A DNA stretch of 64,000 bases from Streptomyces sp. NBC_00414 (GTDB lineage: Bacteria > Actinomycetota > Actinomycetes > Streptomycetales > Streptomycetaceae). Location: assembly GCF_036038375.1 (NCBI RefSeq), contig NZ_CP107935.1, positions 4,774,001 to 4,838,000 of the forward strand. The letters run 5' to 3'. Positions within the stretch are counted from its first letter, which is position 1, and every line of letters starts with the position of its first letter. The notes under the pieces were generated by a model. It saw only the letters and a program-made list of their open reading frames with translations, did no database searches and was not told the DNA's origin. Made by a program: the position numbers and the translations under genes. Shown here one piece after another: positions 16,571 through 25,305 of this stretch.

Positions 16571-19018
16571 ATGACGCACATCGACGCGGGCGCCGAACTC
16601 GACCCCGTGCACCCCGTCCCGCTCCCCGCGAGCGCGAAGACGGGAAGCACGAAAGGCCTCACCGCCGCCGAGGTCGCCGAGCGGGTCGCCCGGGGCGAGG
16701 TCAACGACGTCCCCGTGCGCAGCAGCCGCTCCACCGCCGACATCATCCGCGCGAACGTCTTCACCCGGTTCAACGCCATCATCGGCGTGCTCTGGCTGAT
16801 CATGCTGGTCGTCGCACCGTTCCAGGACAGCCTGTTCGGCTACGTGATCATCGCGAACACCGGGATCGGCATCATCCAGGAGCTGCGCGCGAAGAAGACC
16901 CTGGACTCGCTCGCGGTGATCGGCGAGGCGAGGCCCACCGTCCGCAGGGACGGCACCGCCACCCCCATCGGCACCTCGGAGATCGTGCTCGGGGACCTGA
17001 TCGAGATCGGCCCCGGTGACAAGATCGTCGTGGACGGCGAGTGCGCCGAGGCCGACGGCCTGGAGATCGACGAGTCCCTGCTCACCGGCGAGGCCGACCC
17101 GGTCGTCAAGCGGCCCGGCGACCAGGTCATGTCGGGCAGCTTCGTGGTGGCGGGCGGCGGCGCGTTCAGCGCGACGAAGGTGGGGCGCGAGGCGTACGCG
17201 GCGCAACTGGCCGAGGAGGCGAGCCGTTTCACGCTCGTCCACTCCGAGCTGCGTACCGGTATCTCCACGATCCTCAAGTACGTGACCTGGATGCTGATCC
17301 CGGCCGCCGTGGGCCTGGCCATCACCCAACTCGTCAGCAAGGACAACGACTTCAAGGACTCCATCGCGCGTGCCGTCGGCGGCATCGTGCCCATGGTCCC
17401 GGAGGGCCTGGTCCTGCTCACCTCCGTCGCCTTCGCGATAGGCGTCATCAGGCTCGGCCGGAAACAGTGCCTCGTCCAGGAACTCCCGGCCATCGAGGGC
17501 CTCGCCCGCGTCGACACGGTGTGCCTCGACAAGACGGGCACGCTCACCGAGGGCGGCATGGACGTCACCGAGCTGCGGCCCCTGGGCGACGAGAACGGCA
17601 AAGGCGGCGAGGGCGGCGACGAGTCGTACGTACGGAAGGTGCTGGGCGCCCTCGGCGCGTCCGATCCCCGGCCGAACGCCTCCCTCCAGGCCATCATCGA
17701 CGCCTACCCGGACAGCGGGGACTGGCGCCGCGAGGGCGCGCTGCCCTTCTCCTCCGCCCGCAAGTACAGCGGAGCGTCCTTCGTGGAGAGCCCGGAGGGC
17801 GAGGGCGAGTCGAGTACGTGGCTGCTGGGCGCCCCGGACGTACTGCTGGCCGACGACGACCCCGCACTCGCCGAGACGGAACAGCTCAACGAGCAGGGGC
17901 TACGGGTCCTGCTGCTCGCCCGTGCCGTCAAGGACCTCGACGACCCCCGGGTGCAGGAGGGCGCTCGGCCGGCCGCGCTCGTCGTCCTGGAGCAGCGGCT
18001 GCGGCCCGACGCGGCGGACACCCTGCGGTACTTCGACGAGCAGGACGTACGCACCAAAGTGATCTCCGGCGACAACGCCGTGTCGGTCGGCGCGGTCGCC
18101 GCCAAGCTCGGCCTGCCCGGCGCCTCCGCGACGGTGGACGCGCGGCGGCTGCCCGCCGGGCAGGAGGAGATGGCCGAAGCGCTGGACGAGGGCTCGGTGT
18201 TCGGCCGGGTCACCCCGCAGCAGAAGCGCGAGATGGTGGGCGCGCTCCAGTCGCGCGGGCACACCGTGGCGATGACCGGCGACGGGGTGAACGACGTGCT
18301 CGCCCTCAAGGACGCCGACATCGGTGTCGCGATGGGCTCGGGGTCCGAGGCCACGAAGGCCGTCGCCCAGATCGTGCTGCTCAACAACAGCTTCGCGACG
18401 CTGCCCTCGGTGGTCGCGGAGGGGCGCCGGGTCATCGGGAACATCACGCGGGTGGCGACGCTGTTCCTGGTGAAGACGGTGTACTCGGTGCTGCTCGCGG
18501 TGCTGGTGGTGTGCTTCCAGGTGGAGTACCCGTTCCTGCCGCGGCATCTGACGCTGCTGTCGACGCTGACGATCGGGGTGCCGGCGTTCTTCCTGGCGCT
18601 CGCGCCCAACAAGGAGCGGGCTCAGCCGCATTTCGTGCGGCGGGTGATGCGGTACTCGATTCCCGGCGGGGCCGTGGCGGCGGTGGCCACGTTCACCACG
18701 TATCTGCTGGCCCGGCATCACTACACCGGTGAGGGGGCGTTGGACGCGGAGACCAGTGCGGCGACGCTGACGCTGTTCCTGGTGTCGATGTGGGTGCTGG
18801 CGATCATCGCGCGGCCGTACACGTGGTGGCGGGTGTGCCTGGTGGCTGCGATGGGGCTCGGGTTCTTGCTGGTGCTTGTGGTGCCGTGGCTGCAGTCGTT
18901 CTTCGCGCTGAAGCTGGTGGGGACGACGATGCCGTGGACTGCCGTCGGGGTCGCGGTGGTGGGGGCGGGCGTCCTCGAACTGGCATGGAAATGGGTGGAC
19001 CGCCACGTCCCCGCCTAG
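16571..19018 (+). CDS. Cation-transporting P-type ATPase (CtpE-like)
   Basis: 815 residues. The phosphorylation motif DKTGTLTEGG has its Asp near residue 319, the actuator motif is LTGEADPV, and the hinge is MTGDGVNDVLALKDADIG near 568. About 10 membrane segments are visible; helix 4 carries VPMVPEGLVLLTS, with PEGL instead of the CPC of heavy-metal pumps. That motif and the overall pattern recall mycobacterial CtpE, a calcium-uptake ATPase; ion specificity here is inference. It has no N-terminal metal-binding domain. It stands alone between two repeat regions. Confidence 0.9.
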   Translation: MTHIDAGAELDPVHPVPLPASAKTGSTKGLTAAEVAERVARGEVNDVPVRSSRSTADIIRANVFTRFNAIIGVLWLIMLVVAPFQDSLFGYVIIANTGIGIIQELRAKKTLDSLAVIGEARPTVRRDGTATPIGTSEIVLGDLIEIGPGDKIVVDGECAEADGLEIDESLLTGEADPVVKRPGDQVMSGSFVVAGGGAFSATKVGREAYAAQLAEEASRFTLVHSELRTGISTILKYVTWMLIPAAVGLAITQLVSKDNDFKDSIARAVGGIVPMVPEGLVLLTSVAFAIGVIRLGRKQCLVQELPAIEGLARVDTVCLDKTGTLTEGGMDVTELRPLGDENGKGGEGGDESYVRKVLGALGASDPRPNASLQAIIDAYPDSGDWRREGALPFSSARKYSGASFVESPEGEGESSTWLLGAPDVLLADDDPALAETEQLNEQGLRVLLLARAVKDLDDPRVQEGARPAALVVLEQRLRPDAADTLRYFDEQDVRTKVISGDNAVSVGAVAAKLGLPGASATVDARRLPAGQEEMAEALDEGSVFGRVTPQQKREMVGALQSRGHTVAMTGDGVNDVLALKDADIGVAMGSGSEATKAVAQIVLLNNSFATLPSVVAEGRRVIGNITRVATLFLVKTVYSVLLAVLVVCFQVEYPFLPRHLTLLSTLTIGVPAFFLALAPNKERAQPHFVRRVMRYSIPGGAVAAVATFTTYLLARHHYTGEGALDAETSAATLTLFLVSMWVLAIIARPYTWWRVCLVAAMGLGFLLVLVVPWLQSFFALKLVGTTMPWTAVGVAVVGAGVLELAWKWVDRHVPA

Positions 19019-19029
19019 CCCCGGCGGGG

Positions 19030-19081
19030 GGTGCGCAGTTCCCCGCGCCCCTAAAAGCCAAAGACTGCGCAGTTCCCCGCG
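19030..19081 (-). repeat. One full and one partial dispersed repeat
   Basis: GCGCAGTTCCCCGCGCCCC at about 19033-19051, and a truncated copy at about 19067-19081 that ends in GCGGACCCGCG. Both lie directly after the P-type ATPase stop. Confidence 0.8.
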
Positions 19082-19099
19082 GACCCGCGCCCAGGGACG

Positions 19100-19138
19100 C
19101 CGACGGCCCCACGCCAGTGGCTGGCGTGGGGCCGTCGG
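19100..19138 (-). terminator. Strong hairpin downstream of the secreted protein gene
   Basis: A perfect 17-bp stem (arms 19100-19116 and 19122-19138, loop GTGGC). It lies 18 bp past the stop of the minus-strand gene at 19157 and between convergent genes, so it probably serves both. No U-tract follows, as is usual in streptomycetes. Confidence 0.8.
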
Positions 19139-19156
19139 ACAGGCGGGGCGGAAGAG

Positions 19157-20080
19157 TTAGTTCACGTCCACGAAGTCACCCGCGGCCTTGACCGCCGGAG
19201 TGGTCGTGGTGCCCGCGAAGTTGTACCGGAAGTACCCGTCAGCCGCAGCCTTGACCGTGGTCTTCAGCGCGCCCTTGGTACCGGACTTGACCGTCTTGAC
19301 GTCCACGTACGTGGACGTGCCCTTCTTCTTGAACTGGAGCTTCACCGACTGCACGGTGTACCCCGCGTACTTGTTCGTCTCCCAGTTGGCGCGCGTCAGG
19401 GCACCGGTGACCGTGATGGTCTTGCCCTTCTTCACCGGCTCCGGGGAGGCGTTCACGGTGAGCTTGGAGTAGCGCTGCACCTTGGTGCTGCCGACCTTGG
19501 CCTGCTCGACGACCCCGACCTTGGTGACGTCGAAGTCGACGGCCTCCGGGTCCTCGCCGTTGAAGGCGATGGCGTAGGCGTTCGCCGACCACGCACCGGC
19601 GTCGGAGTTGCGCAGCTCACCCTCGCCCGGGTACACGTCGATGCTGCCCGTGCAGGAGGCGGTCGTGGTGGTGACCACCTTGCAGGTCGGCCACAGGTCG
19701 CCGAACAGGTAGTTGTCCGGCTCCGTGTAGGAGCCCTTGTAGATCTCCACGTCGACGAGGAAGTCGGCGGCCTTGATGTCCACGTCGGCGGCGTGCGTCA
19801 GCGTGAACGTCGTCGGGACGGTGACGTGCTTGGTGGTGCCGGCCACGATGGCCTTGCCACCGTTGACCTTCACGTTGGAGATGCTCGCGTCGAGCGCGTA
19901 CGGCGCGTCGGCCGCGGCGGCGCGGGCGCCGGTCTTGCCGGACGCCGCGTGGGCGGCGTCCAGAACCTTCGCGGTGTCCTCGCGCGTGATCGCGGGACCG
20001 TCGGCCTGCGCGGCCGGCACGGCGAAGGCGGAGAGGGCCAGGGCGCCGGTGACGGCGGCCACGGTGGCACGTATGCGCAT
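19157..20080 (-). CDS. Secreted protein, probably with Ig-like C-terminal domain
   Basis: 307 residues with a clear Sec signal peptide (MRIRATVAAVTGALALSAFA, cleavage near PAAQA). The mature protein is rich in Thr, Val and Lys and predicted mainly beta. YSKLTVNASPEPVKKGKTIT and VTGALTRANWETNKYAGYTV, then VKLQFKKKGTSTYVDVKTVK, resemble the Ig-like modules of streptomycete extracellular proteins. Two cysteines (CKVV and ASCTG) may form a disulfide. No enzyme motif is seen. A strong terminator follows, and the gene appears monocistronic. Confidence 0.82.
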   Translation of the reverse strand: MRIRATVAAVTGALALSAFAVPAAQADGPAITREDTAKVLDAAHAASGKTGARAAAADAPYALDASISNVKVNGGKAIVAGTTKHVTVPTTFTLTHAADVDIKAADFLVDVEIYKGSYTEPDNYLFGDLWPTCKVVTTTTASCTGSIDVYPGEGELRNSDAGAWSANAYAIAFNGEDPEAVDFDVTKVGVVEQAKVGSTKVQRYSKLTVNASPEPVKKGKTITVTGALTRANWETNKYAGYTVQSVKLQFKKKGTSTYVDVKTVKSGTKGALKTTVKAAADGYFRYNFAGTTTTPAVKAAGDFVDVN

Positions 20081-20321
20081 GCAATCCCCTGATGGAGAAA
20101 GGGGCCCCGACGGTAGGTCTTCACATTGGGGCCCGAGTGATCGGGGAGTCTGTTGACTCAGGTGATCAGATTCGTGACGGGGGTGAATGGTTGTACGTGT
20201 GGTGAAGGTTTTGCGAACTCGTGATCAAGGTCGCCCCATCCGCCCCCGAAACCGACCGATCGAGCCCTCGAACCGGGCCGACCGAGCCCACCCGGCCCGG
20301 CCGACCGGCCCGCCCCGGCGC

Positions 20322-23300
20322 TCAGTCGAACCAGCGGTCCCGGGCCAGTTCCGCCGTCCTGGACGGGTCCTCCAGCAGGGCCGCGACCTCGAAACGGCGG
20401 GGCCACTGTCCGGCCGCCCAGGCGAGACCCGCGGCGACGCCCTCCACGGTGGAGGCGTGCAGCACTCCGTCGCGGGTGCGGCGCCAGTCGAGTTCGGTGC
20501 CGTCGACGACGAGTTCCTCGTGCTCGAGGTAGGTCGCGGGGGTCGAGGGGCCCAGCAGGACCCGTACGGACTCCGGTACGTCGTGTTCGGCGCCCTCGCT
20601 GGTCACCTCGCCGGTGACGGACTCGCTCAGCCGCCTGACCTGGAACAGCTCGGCGAGGTCGGCGGCCCGCGCGGGCCGTACCGGGAGCAGGGGCGTGCCC
20701 GCGGTGAAGGGCAGCAGGTCGGGCGAGTCGACGACCACGGCGTCGGCCGCGTCCACGACCCGCACCTCGCCGTCCACGACGGCCCGCAGTTCGTCCGGCA
20801 GGGTGACCTGGTCGGGGTCGAGGTCCGCCAGCGCGCCGTAGAGGGCGTGCAGTTGGGCGGCCGAGACCTCGCGGTCGGGGTCGGCCAGCCGGTCGAGCAG
20901 CTCCGCGCCGCCGCCCGGTTCGGCGAGCAGCGCGGCCACGGACGTACGGACTCCGAGGGCCCGCAGCACCTGCTCGTCGTCGAAACCGGCCGCGTCGGCG
21001 GCGTCGTACAGGCCGTGCAGGAGCGGGTCGCCGCCCTCGGCGCGCAGGCCGGCCGGGCGGCGGCCGTCGAGGACGGGGTGCCCGCGCAGCCACCAGGCGG
21101 TGTAGGAGCGGATGATCTCGTGCGTGCCGTCCGGCAGCAGGACGCGGACCGGCTGGGTGAGGGCGTCACGCAGCGGCGGGCGGGAGAGCAGGGCCAGGGC
21201 CTCGGGCCAGCGGTCGTCGTCCACGAGGTCGAGGTCGCGCACGGCGACGATCTCCGTGGCGACGGGCGGCACCGGTGATTCCGGCAGCCCGTCCAGGGAG
21301 TCCTCGCACCACACGTCCACGGCGTCGAGCAGCCCGGCGTCGTCGGGTTCGGCGAAGTCGCCGTCCCGCGGCTCCAGTTCGTCGGGGTCGAGGACGACGT
21401 CCGTGGCGCGTACGAGGGCGAAGTTCGCCAGTACGCCACAGGCGGCGAGGGGCTGCTCGCCCCAGCGTTCGGCCAGTTCGGGGTCGACGGAGGCGAGTTC
21501 GTCCTCGCGCATCACCTGGGCGAAGGGGCTGCCGGGCAGGACGAGTTCGCCGGCGGGGACGAGTTCGCCCTCGTCGTCGGGGAGCGCGAGGGCGCCGAGC
21601 CAGGGCTCGTCGCCGGGTTCGAGGTTCGCGTCACGGACGAGCGCGAGGACGGTGTCGGCCAGTTCCTCGGCGTCCGGGGTGGTGTCGTCGTCCCAGCCGC
21701 CGCGGTCGTCGTCGAGGGATCCGGCGACGGCCGCCCGGACCTGCGGAGTGGTGAGGACGGCCCGTGCGGTGGCGGGCAGGGCGCCCAGCTTCTCCAGGAG
21801 TGGATGGACGGCGTCCGGATGGGCGACCTTGAGGCCGAGCCGGGCGAGCGCGTCGGGCGCGGCCCCGGCTCCGCTCCCGCTCCCGGTTCCGTTTCCGGTT
21901 CCGTTTCCGGTTCCGTCGGCGGTGGGCAGCAGGATCTGCCGGGGGCCGATCGTCGTACGGCCGTCGGCGAGCGGGACGGGCAGCCCGGAGAGCCGGTCCG
22001 GGTCGACCCCGGCGAGGCTGTCGTACAGGCGCCGCCACCACTCGGGGGCCTTCTCCAGACCCGCGAGCCGGTCGACCGCCTCGGCCAGCGGCACCCGCGC
22101 GACGCCCAGGGTGCGCAGTTCGGCACGCCGTTCGAGTCCGGCGGGCAGCAGGCTGGGCAGCACCTCGGCGAGCACCTGGACGGTCTCGGCGCCCGCGCCC
22201 TCCACCACTTCGGCGTCGCGGGGCCGCAGGGCCTCGGGAAGGTCGGAGTCCTCGGAGTCGGGGTCGGCGTCGGCGGGCGGCTCGATCGCGGGCGGCAGGA
22301 ACACGGTGCGCGGCAGCCGTTCGAGGATCGCCTGCCGCAGGGCCCCGTCCAGTTCGCCCTTGCCGAGCGGGCCCGGCACCAGGCCGATGATTCCGGTGGT
22401 CACGGGCCGCCAGGCGGCGAGCAGCCCGACGTACGCGTCCGCGGCGCGCTGCACCAGGAAGTCGGTCAGCGGGCCCGGGGCGGCATGGCGGCGGGTGGTG
22501 TCGAGCGGCAGCGAGGCGATGAGCAGCGCGGGCACGCCGAGGGGCTCGTCGCTGGGGGTGGGCGCGTGCACGACGGGGCCCGTGCGGGGGCGGCCCGGGG
22601 TGCCGTCGGCGTCGACCGGGACGGCCCAGGTGACCGACCAGTGGGGGCGCAGGCGCTCCTCGACGGGCCGGTCGGCGAGCAGCGCGGGCTCCAGGGATCC
22701 GTGCGCGGCGACGGTCCGCCAGCGGGTCGTACCGTCGCGGGAGTCCTCGACGATCACGTCGCCGACGCCCTCGCTCGCGTCCTCGGCGCGGCGCCGGATC
22801 GTCCGTACGCGGCCGTCCCCGGTCTCGACGACCACTTCCTCAAGGCCGGGCAGGGCGAGCAGCAGGGCGTCGTCGATCCCGTCGAGCAGCCGCTCCGCGA
22901 GATCCTCCGCGGCCGGGTCCCGCAACGGCAGGACCACGACACTGTCGTACGGGTCCGGCGCGGAGCCCTCGGCCGCGAACGGCAGCCGGAGCAGCGGCAC
23001 ATGGCCGTCGCGGCGGCGCAGTTCGTCGCCGAGCCCGGGGCTGTGGCGGGCGATGTCGACGGCGAGGTCCCGGGCCTCGACGAGCGACCAGCGGACGCCG
23101 CCGTGCCTGCCCAGCAGGGCGGGTTCGTCGGTCACGGCGAGGACGGCCGCGAAGCCTACGCCGAAGCGGCCGACCGCGCTGTCGCTGTCGTCGCGCTTGG
23201 CGGAGGCGCGCAGGGTGGAGAGGGATTCGACACCGGTGGCGTCCAGGGGGGCGCCGGTGTTGGCGGCGGCGAGGACTCCGTCACGGAGGGTGAGGCGGAG

Positions 23301-23522
23301 CCGGCCCGGGACGCCCGCGCGGGAGGCGGCGTCGGAGGCGTTCTGGGCGAGCTCGACGACCAGGCGGTCGCGGTAGCCGCCGAGTACGAGGTCCTCCTCG
23401 GAGTTGGCGTCCTCACGGAACCGCGCCGGGCTCGTCGCCCAGGCGTCCAGCACCCCGCGTCGCAGCCGTGCTGTCCCGAACGGGTCCGCGCCCTCGGCAG
23501 CCGGCCGCACGAAGTTGCTCAC
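20322..23522 (-). CDS. Large Hsp90/sacsin-type GHKL ATPase protein
   Basis: 1066 residues from the GTG at 23522, preceded by GAGAGGGAG at good spacing. Residues 20-200 form a GHKL ATP-binding domain: VVELAQNASDAASRAG holds the Asn that binds Mg-ATP, AANTGAPLDATGVESLSTLRAS is the second motif, and SAVGRFGVGFAAVLAVTD is the glycine-rich lid. This is as in Hsp90 and the sacsin N-terminus. The other 850 residues are Asp/Glu/Leu-rich, without a recognised domain. A Gly-Thr-Asn stretch (GTGNGTGNGTGSGSGAG) comes from tandem DNA repeats at 21871-21925. Chaperone-like conformational ATPase activity is inference. Confidence 0.8.
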   Translation of the reverse strand: MSNFVRPAAEGADPFGTARLRRGVLDAWATSPARFREDANSEEDLVLGGYRDRLVVELAQNASDAASRAGVPGRLRLTLRDGVLAAANTGAPLDATGVESLSTLRASAKRDDSDSAVGRFGVGFAAVLAVTDEPALLGRHGGVRWSLVEARDLAVDIARHSPGLGDELRRRDGHVPLLRLPFAAEGSAPDPYDSVVVLPLRDPAAEDLAERLLDGIDDALLLALPGLEEVVVETGDGRVRTIRRRAEDASEGVGDVIVEDSRDGTTRWRTVAAHGSLEPALLADRPVEERLRPHWSVTWAVPVDADGTPGRPRTGPVVHAPTPSDEPLGVPALLIASLPLDTTRRHAAPGPLTDFLVQRAADAYVGLLAAWRPVTTGIIGLVPGPLGKGELDGALRQAILERLPRTVFLPPAIEPPADADPDSEDSDLPEALRPRDAEVVEGAGAETVQVLAEVLPSLLPAGLERRAELRTLGVARVPLAEAVDRLAGLEKAPEWWRRLYDSLAGVDPDRLSGLPVPLADGRTTIGPRQILLPTADGTGNGTGNGTGSGSGAGAAPDALARLGLKVAHPDAVHPLLEKLGALPATARAVLTTPQVRAAVAGSLDDDRGGWDDDTTPDAEELADTVLALVRDANLEPGDEPWLGALALPDDEGELVPAGELVLPGSPFAQVMREDELASVDPELAERWGEQPLAACGVLANFALVRATDVVLDPDELEPRDGDFAEPDDAGLLDAVDVWCEDSLDGLPESPVPPVATEIVAVRDLDLVDDDRWPEALALLSRPPLRDALTQPVRVLLPDGTHEIIRSYTAWWLRGHPVLDGRRPAGLRAEGGDPLLHGLYDAADAAGFDDEQVLRALGVRTSVAALLAEPGGGAELLDRLADPDREVSAAQLHALYGALADLDPDQVTLPDELRAVVDGEVRVVDAADAVVVDSPDLLPFTAGTPLLPVRPARAADLAELFQVRRLSESVTGEVTSEGAEHDVPESVRVLLGPSTPATYLEHEELVVDGTELDWRRTRDGVLHASTVEGVAAGLAWAAGQWPRRFEVAALLEDPSRTAELARDRWFD
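21871..21925. repeat. 6- and 12-bp tandem repeats inside the Hsp90-like gene
   Basis: Repeats of GGTTCCGTTTCC and CTCCCG units encode an in-frame Gly/Thr/Asn/Ser linker. Because the units are multiples of three, copy-number changes would keep the frame. Confidence 0.75.
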
Positions 23523-23639
23523 GCTTGACACTCCCTCTCGTCGTACGCCCGCACGCTTCGGCCGGCCGCGGCAAGAAGGTACCGCGCGGGTCCCTTGGCA
23601 GGGGGCCAGGGTCGGGGGCACCCGGGGTGGGAGGGGCTG

Positions 23640-23965
23640 TGGACCAGCGCGGCCCGGTGGGGGACTGGCCGCGCCGTTCCCCGCGCCCCTAAAGACCTAA
23701 AGACCCAAAGACAGAAAGACTGCGCCGTTCCCCGCGCCCCTGAAAGGGCGCCCTTTCAGGGGCGCGGGGAACGGCGCGACAAGCCACACACAACCCGCAC
23801 ATGCGAACCGGGCCGAGCCCTTTGGGGGGCGCGGGGAACGGCGCAGTCTTTTCGCTTTCAGGGGCGCGGGGAACCGCACGGCCGGCTCCCACCGCCCGCA
23901 CCTGGCAGCCGGGCCCAGCTTCGAGGGGCGCGGGGAACTGCGCAGACCGCCCCACCGAGCCGCAC
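23640..23965. repeat. Six dispersed GGGGCGCGGGGAAC repeats in both orientations
   Basis: Copies at about 23671-23690 and 23722-23740 on the minus strand, and 23759-23777, 23826-23844, 23860-23877 and 23924-23943 on the plus strand. They fill the 490-bp gap between the Hsp90-like start and the DUF3027 stop. The third plus copy has a damaged end (CCGCACG). Confidence 0.85.
23722..23777. repeat. Perfect 56-bp palindrome from two inverted repeat copies
   Basis: Two repeat copies face each other around GGGCGCCC with every base paired (24-bp arms, 8-bp self-complementary centre). As RNA it would form a very stable hairpin. It is the longest perfect palindrome I found in the window. Confidence 0.9.
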
Positions 23966-24013
23966 CTGACAGGCCGGGCCCAGCCCACCACCGACAGCCC
24001 AGCCGCAGGCGGC

Positions 24014-24937
24014 CTAACTGTGGCCGTACTCCGCGGCGGAGCCGTCCGGCCCCACCGGCACCGAACCCGAGTCGGGCGAAGGCCGGAGCGGGAACGGATC
24101 CACCCGCGTCTCGTCGATCACCGGAGGTGCCGGCCGCGCGGGCGTAGGCATGACCGCGGCCTCCGAATGCCCACCGCACCCGTAGGAAAGCGACACCACA
24201 CGCCCATCGGCGGGCGAGAACTCGTTCGCGCACAGACCGAAGGCCTGCCCCAGCGAACCGCCGATGGGATTGAGGAACCCGCAGCTGACGCACGTGGCGG
24301 GTGCCGCCTGCGCCATCGCGGTCTTCGCCCCGTACGACTCCTCCCACCGGTCGGCCGCGACATGCAGCCCGTACCGGGACAGGACGCGGGCCCGCCGCAT
24401 GCCCAGTTCCTCGGCCACGGAAGCGATCGAGCCGCGCGAGGGCACGAGCGGCAGCGCGGCCGGCGCCTGCGCCGTGATCTCGGCGTCCTCCGCCTCGGCC
24501 AGCTGGGCCATCTCCTCGGAGATCGGCGCGTTCGGAGCGGGCTCGTCCTCGCCGGAGTAGCCGGGTTCCAGACGCAGATCCTCCGCGTCCGTGGGCAGCA
24601 GGTCCCCGGGGCCCATGTCTCCCGGCCGGAGCCGCTCGCTCCACGGCACCCACTCGGGCGCCAGCAGGGCATCGGTGCCGGGCAGCAGCACGCTCTCGTC
24701 GAGGGTGACGACCTTCGCCCGGGAGGCCCGGGCCACCGTCACGGCCCAGCGCCAGCCGCGGTAGCCCATCTCCTTGCACTCGAAGAAGTGCGTGACGACG
24801 CGGTCCCCTTCGCTGACCATGCCCGCGTGCTCCCCGACGACGCCGGGAGCGGCGGCCTCCTCGGCGGCTGCCCGGGCGAGGCCCACGGCCTCGGCACACA
24901 GACGGTCGGGGGTTCGGCTTCGCGTTGTCGCGCTCAC
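24014..24937 (-). CDS. DUF3027 protein
   Basis: 307 residues from the GTG at 24937 (upstream GGAGAG). The conserved core VVTHFFECKEMGYRGWRWAV and VVTLDESVLLPGTDALLAPEWVPWSERLRPGD is the DUF3027 signature. The second half contains ATCVSCGFLNPIGG, ANEFSPADGRVVSLSYGCGGHSE and several cysteines that could bind zinc. No membrane segments. Function is unknown; the family is restricted to actinobacteria. It is divergent from the MFS gene across a 370-bp gap. Confidence 0.88.
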   Translation of the reverse strand: MSATTRSRTPDRLCAEAVGLARAAAEEAAAPGVVGEHAGMVSEGDRVVTHFFECKEMGYRGWRWAVTVARASRAKVVTLDESVLLPGTDALLAPEWVPWSERLRPGDMGPGDLLPTDAEDLRLEPGYSGEDEPAPNAPISEEMAQLAEAEDAEITAQAPAALPLVPSRGSIASVAEELGMRRARVLSRYGLHVAADRWEESYGAKTAMAQAAPATCVSCGFLNPIGGSLGQAFGLCANEFSPADGRVVSLSYGCGGHSEAAVMPTPARPAPPVIDETRVDPFPLRPSPDSGSVPVGPDGSAAEYGHS

Positions 24938-25305
24938 AGGTATCGCTTCTCTCCTACGCCGTCTCACGAGTGCGCCATCCCTCGACGGGGGTGCGGACGG
25001 AGCGGACCGGAGGGCCGCGTCGACGTCCGCGCCCGATCGCACTCGGGCGCACCTACGTCATCCATTCTGCGGGATGACCGAGAGGCGCGCGGCCGAGAAC
25101 AACCGCCGCGGGCGCGCTACGCACGCTACCGCCTCGTCGGCGCTGGGCCTACACCGGCGTTGCCTTCATGCCTTCGCGGCGTTCCCCCGGCCGGGTGCCC
25201 GGGGCACCTTTCAGGCGTGCCCGGCGCCGGATCCACAGCCCCCACTCAGCCGCTATACGTGCGGTAACTGCGCTACTTCCACCGTTCTCGGGGCACTATT
25301 GCGGA
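24938..25305. other. Intergenic region between DUF3027 and the MFS gene
   Basis: 368 bp between divergent genes without a protein-like frame. CACTAT at 25295-25300, just before the GTG at 25306, may be a -10 box of a leaderless transcript. Nothing else stands out. Confidence 0.4.

Noticed and set aside
15901..16574. Open frames across the repeat region between DUF2530 and the P-type ATPase
   Set aside because: They encode only repeated RGAGNCA or PAGQRGR text produced by the DNA repeats.
21112..23528. Long plus-strand frames opposite the Hsp90-like gene
   Set aside because: They mirror the GC-rich codon pattern of the true gene and have no domain, only Ser/Arg-rich or Gly/Asp-rich text.
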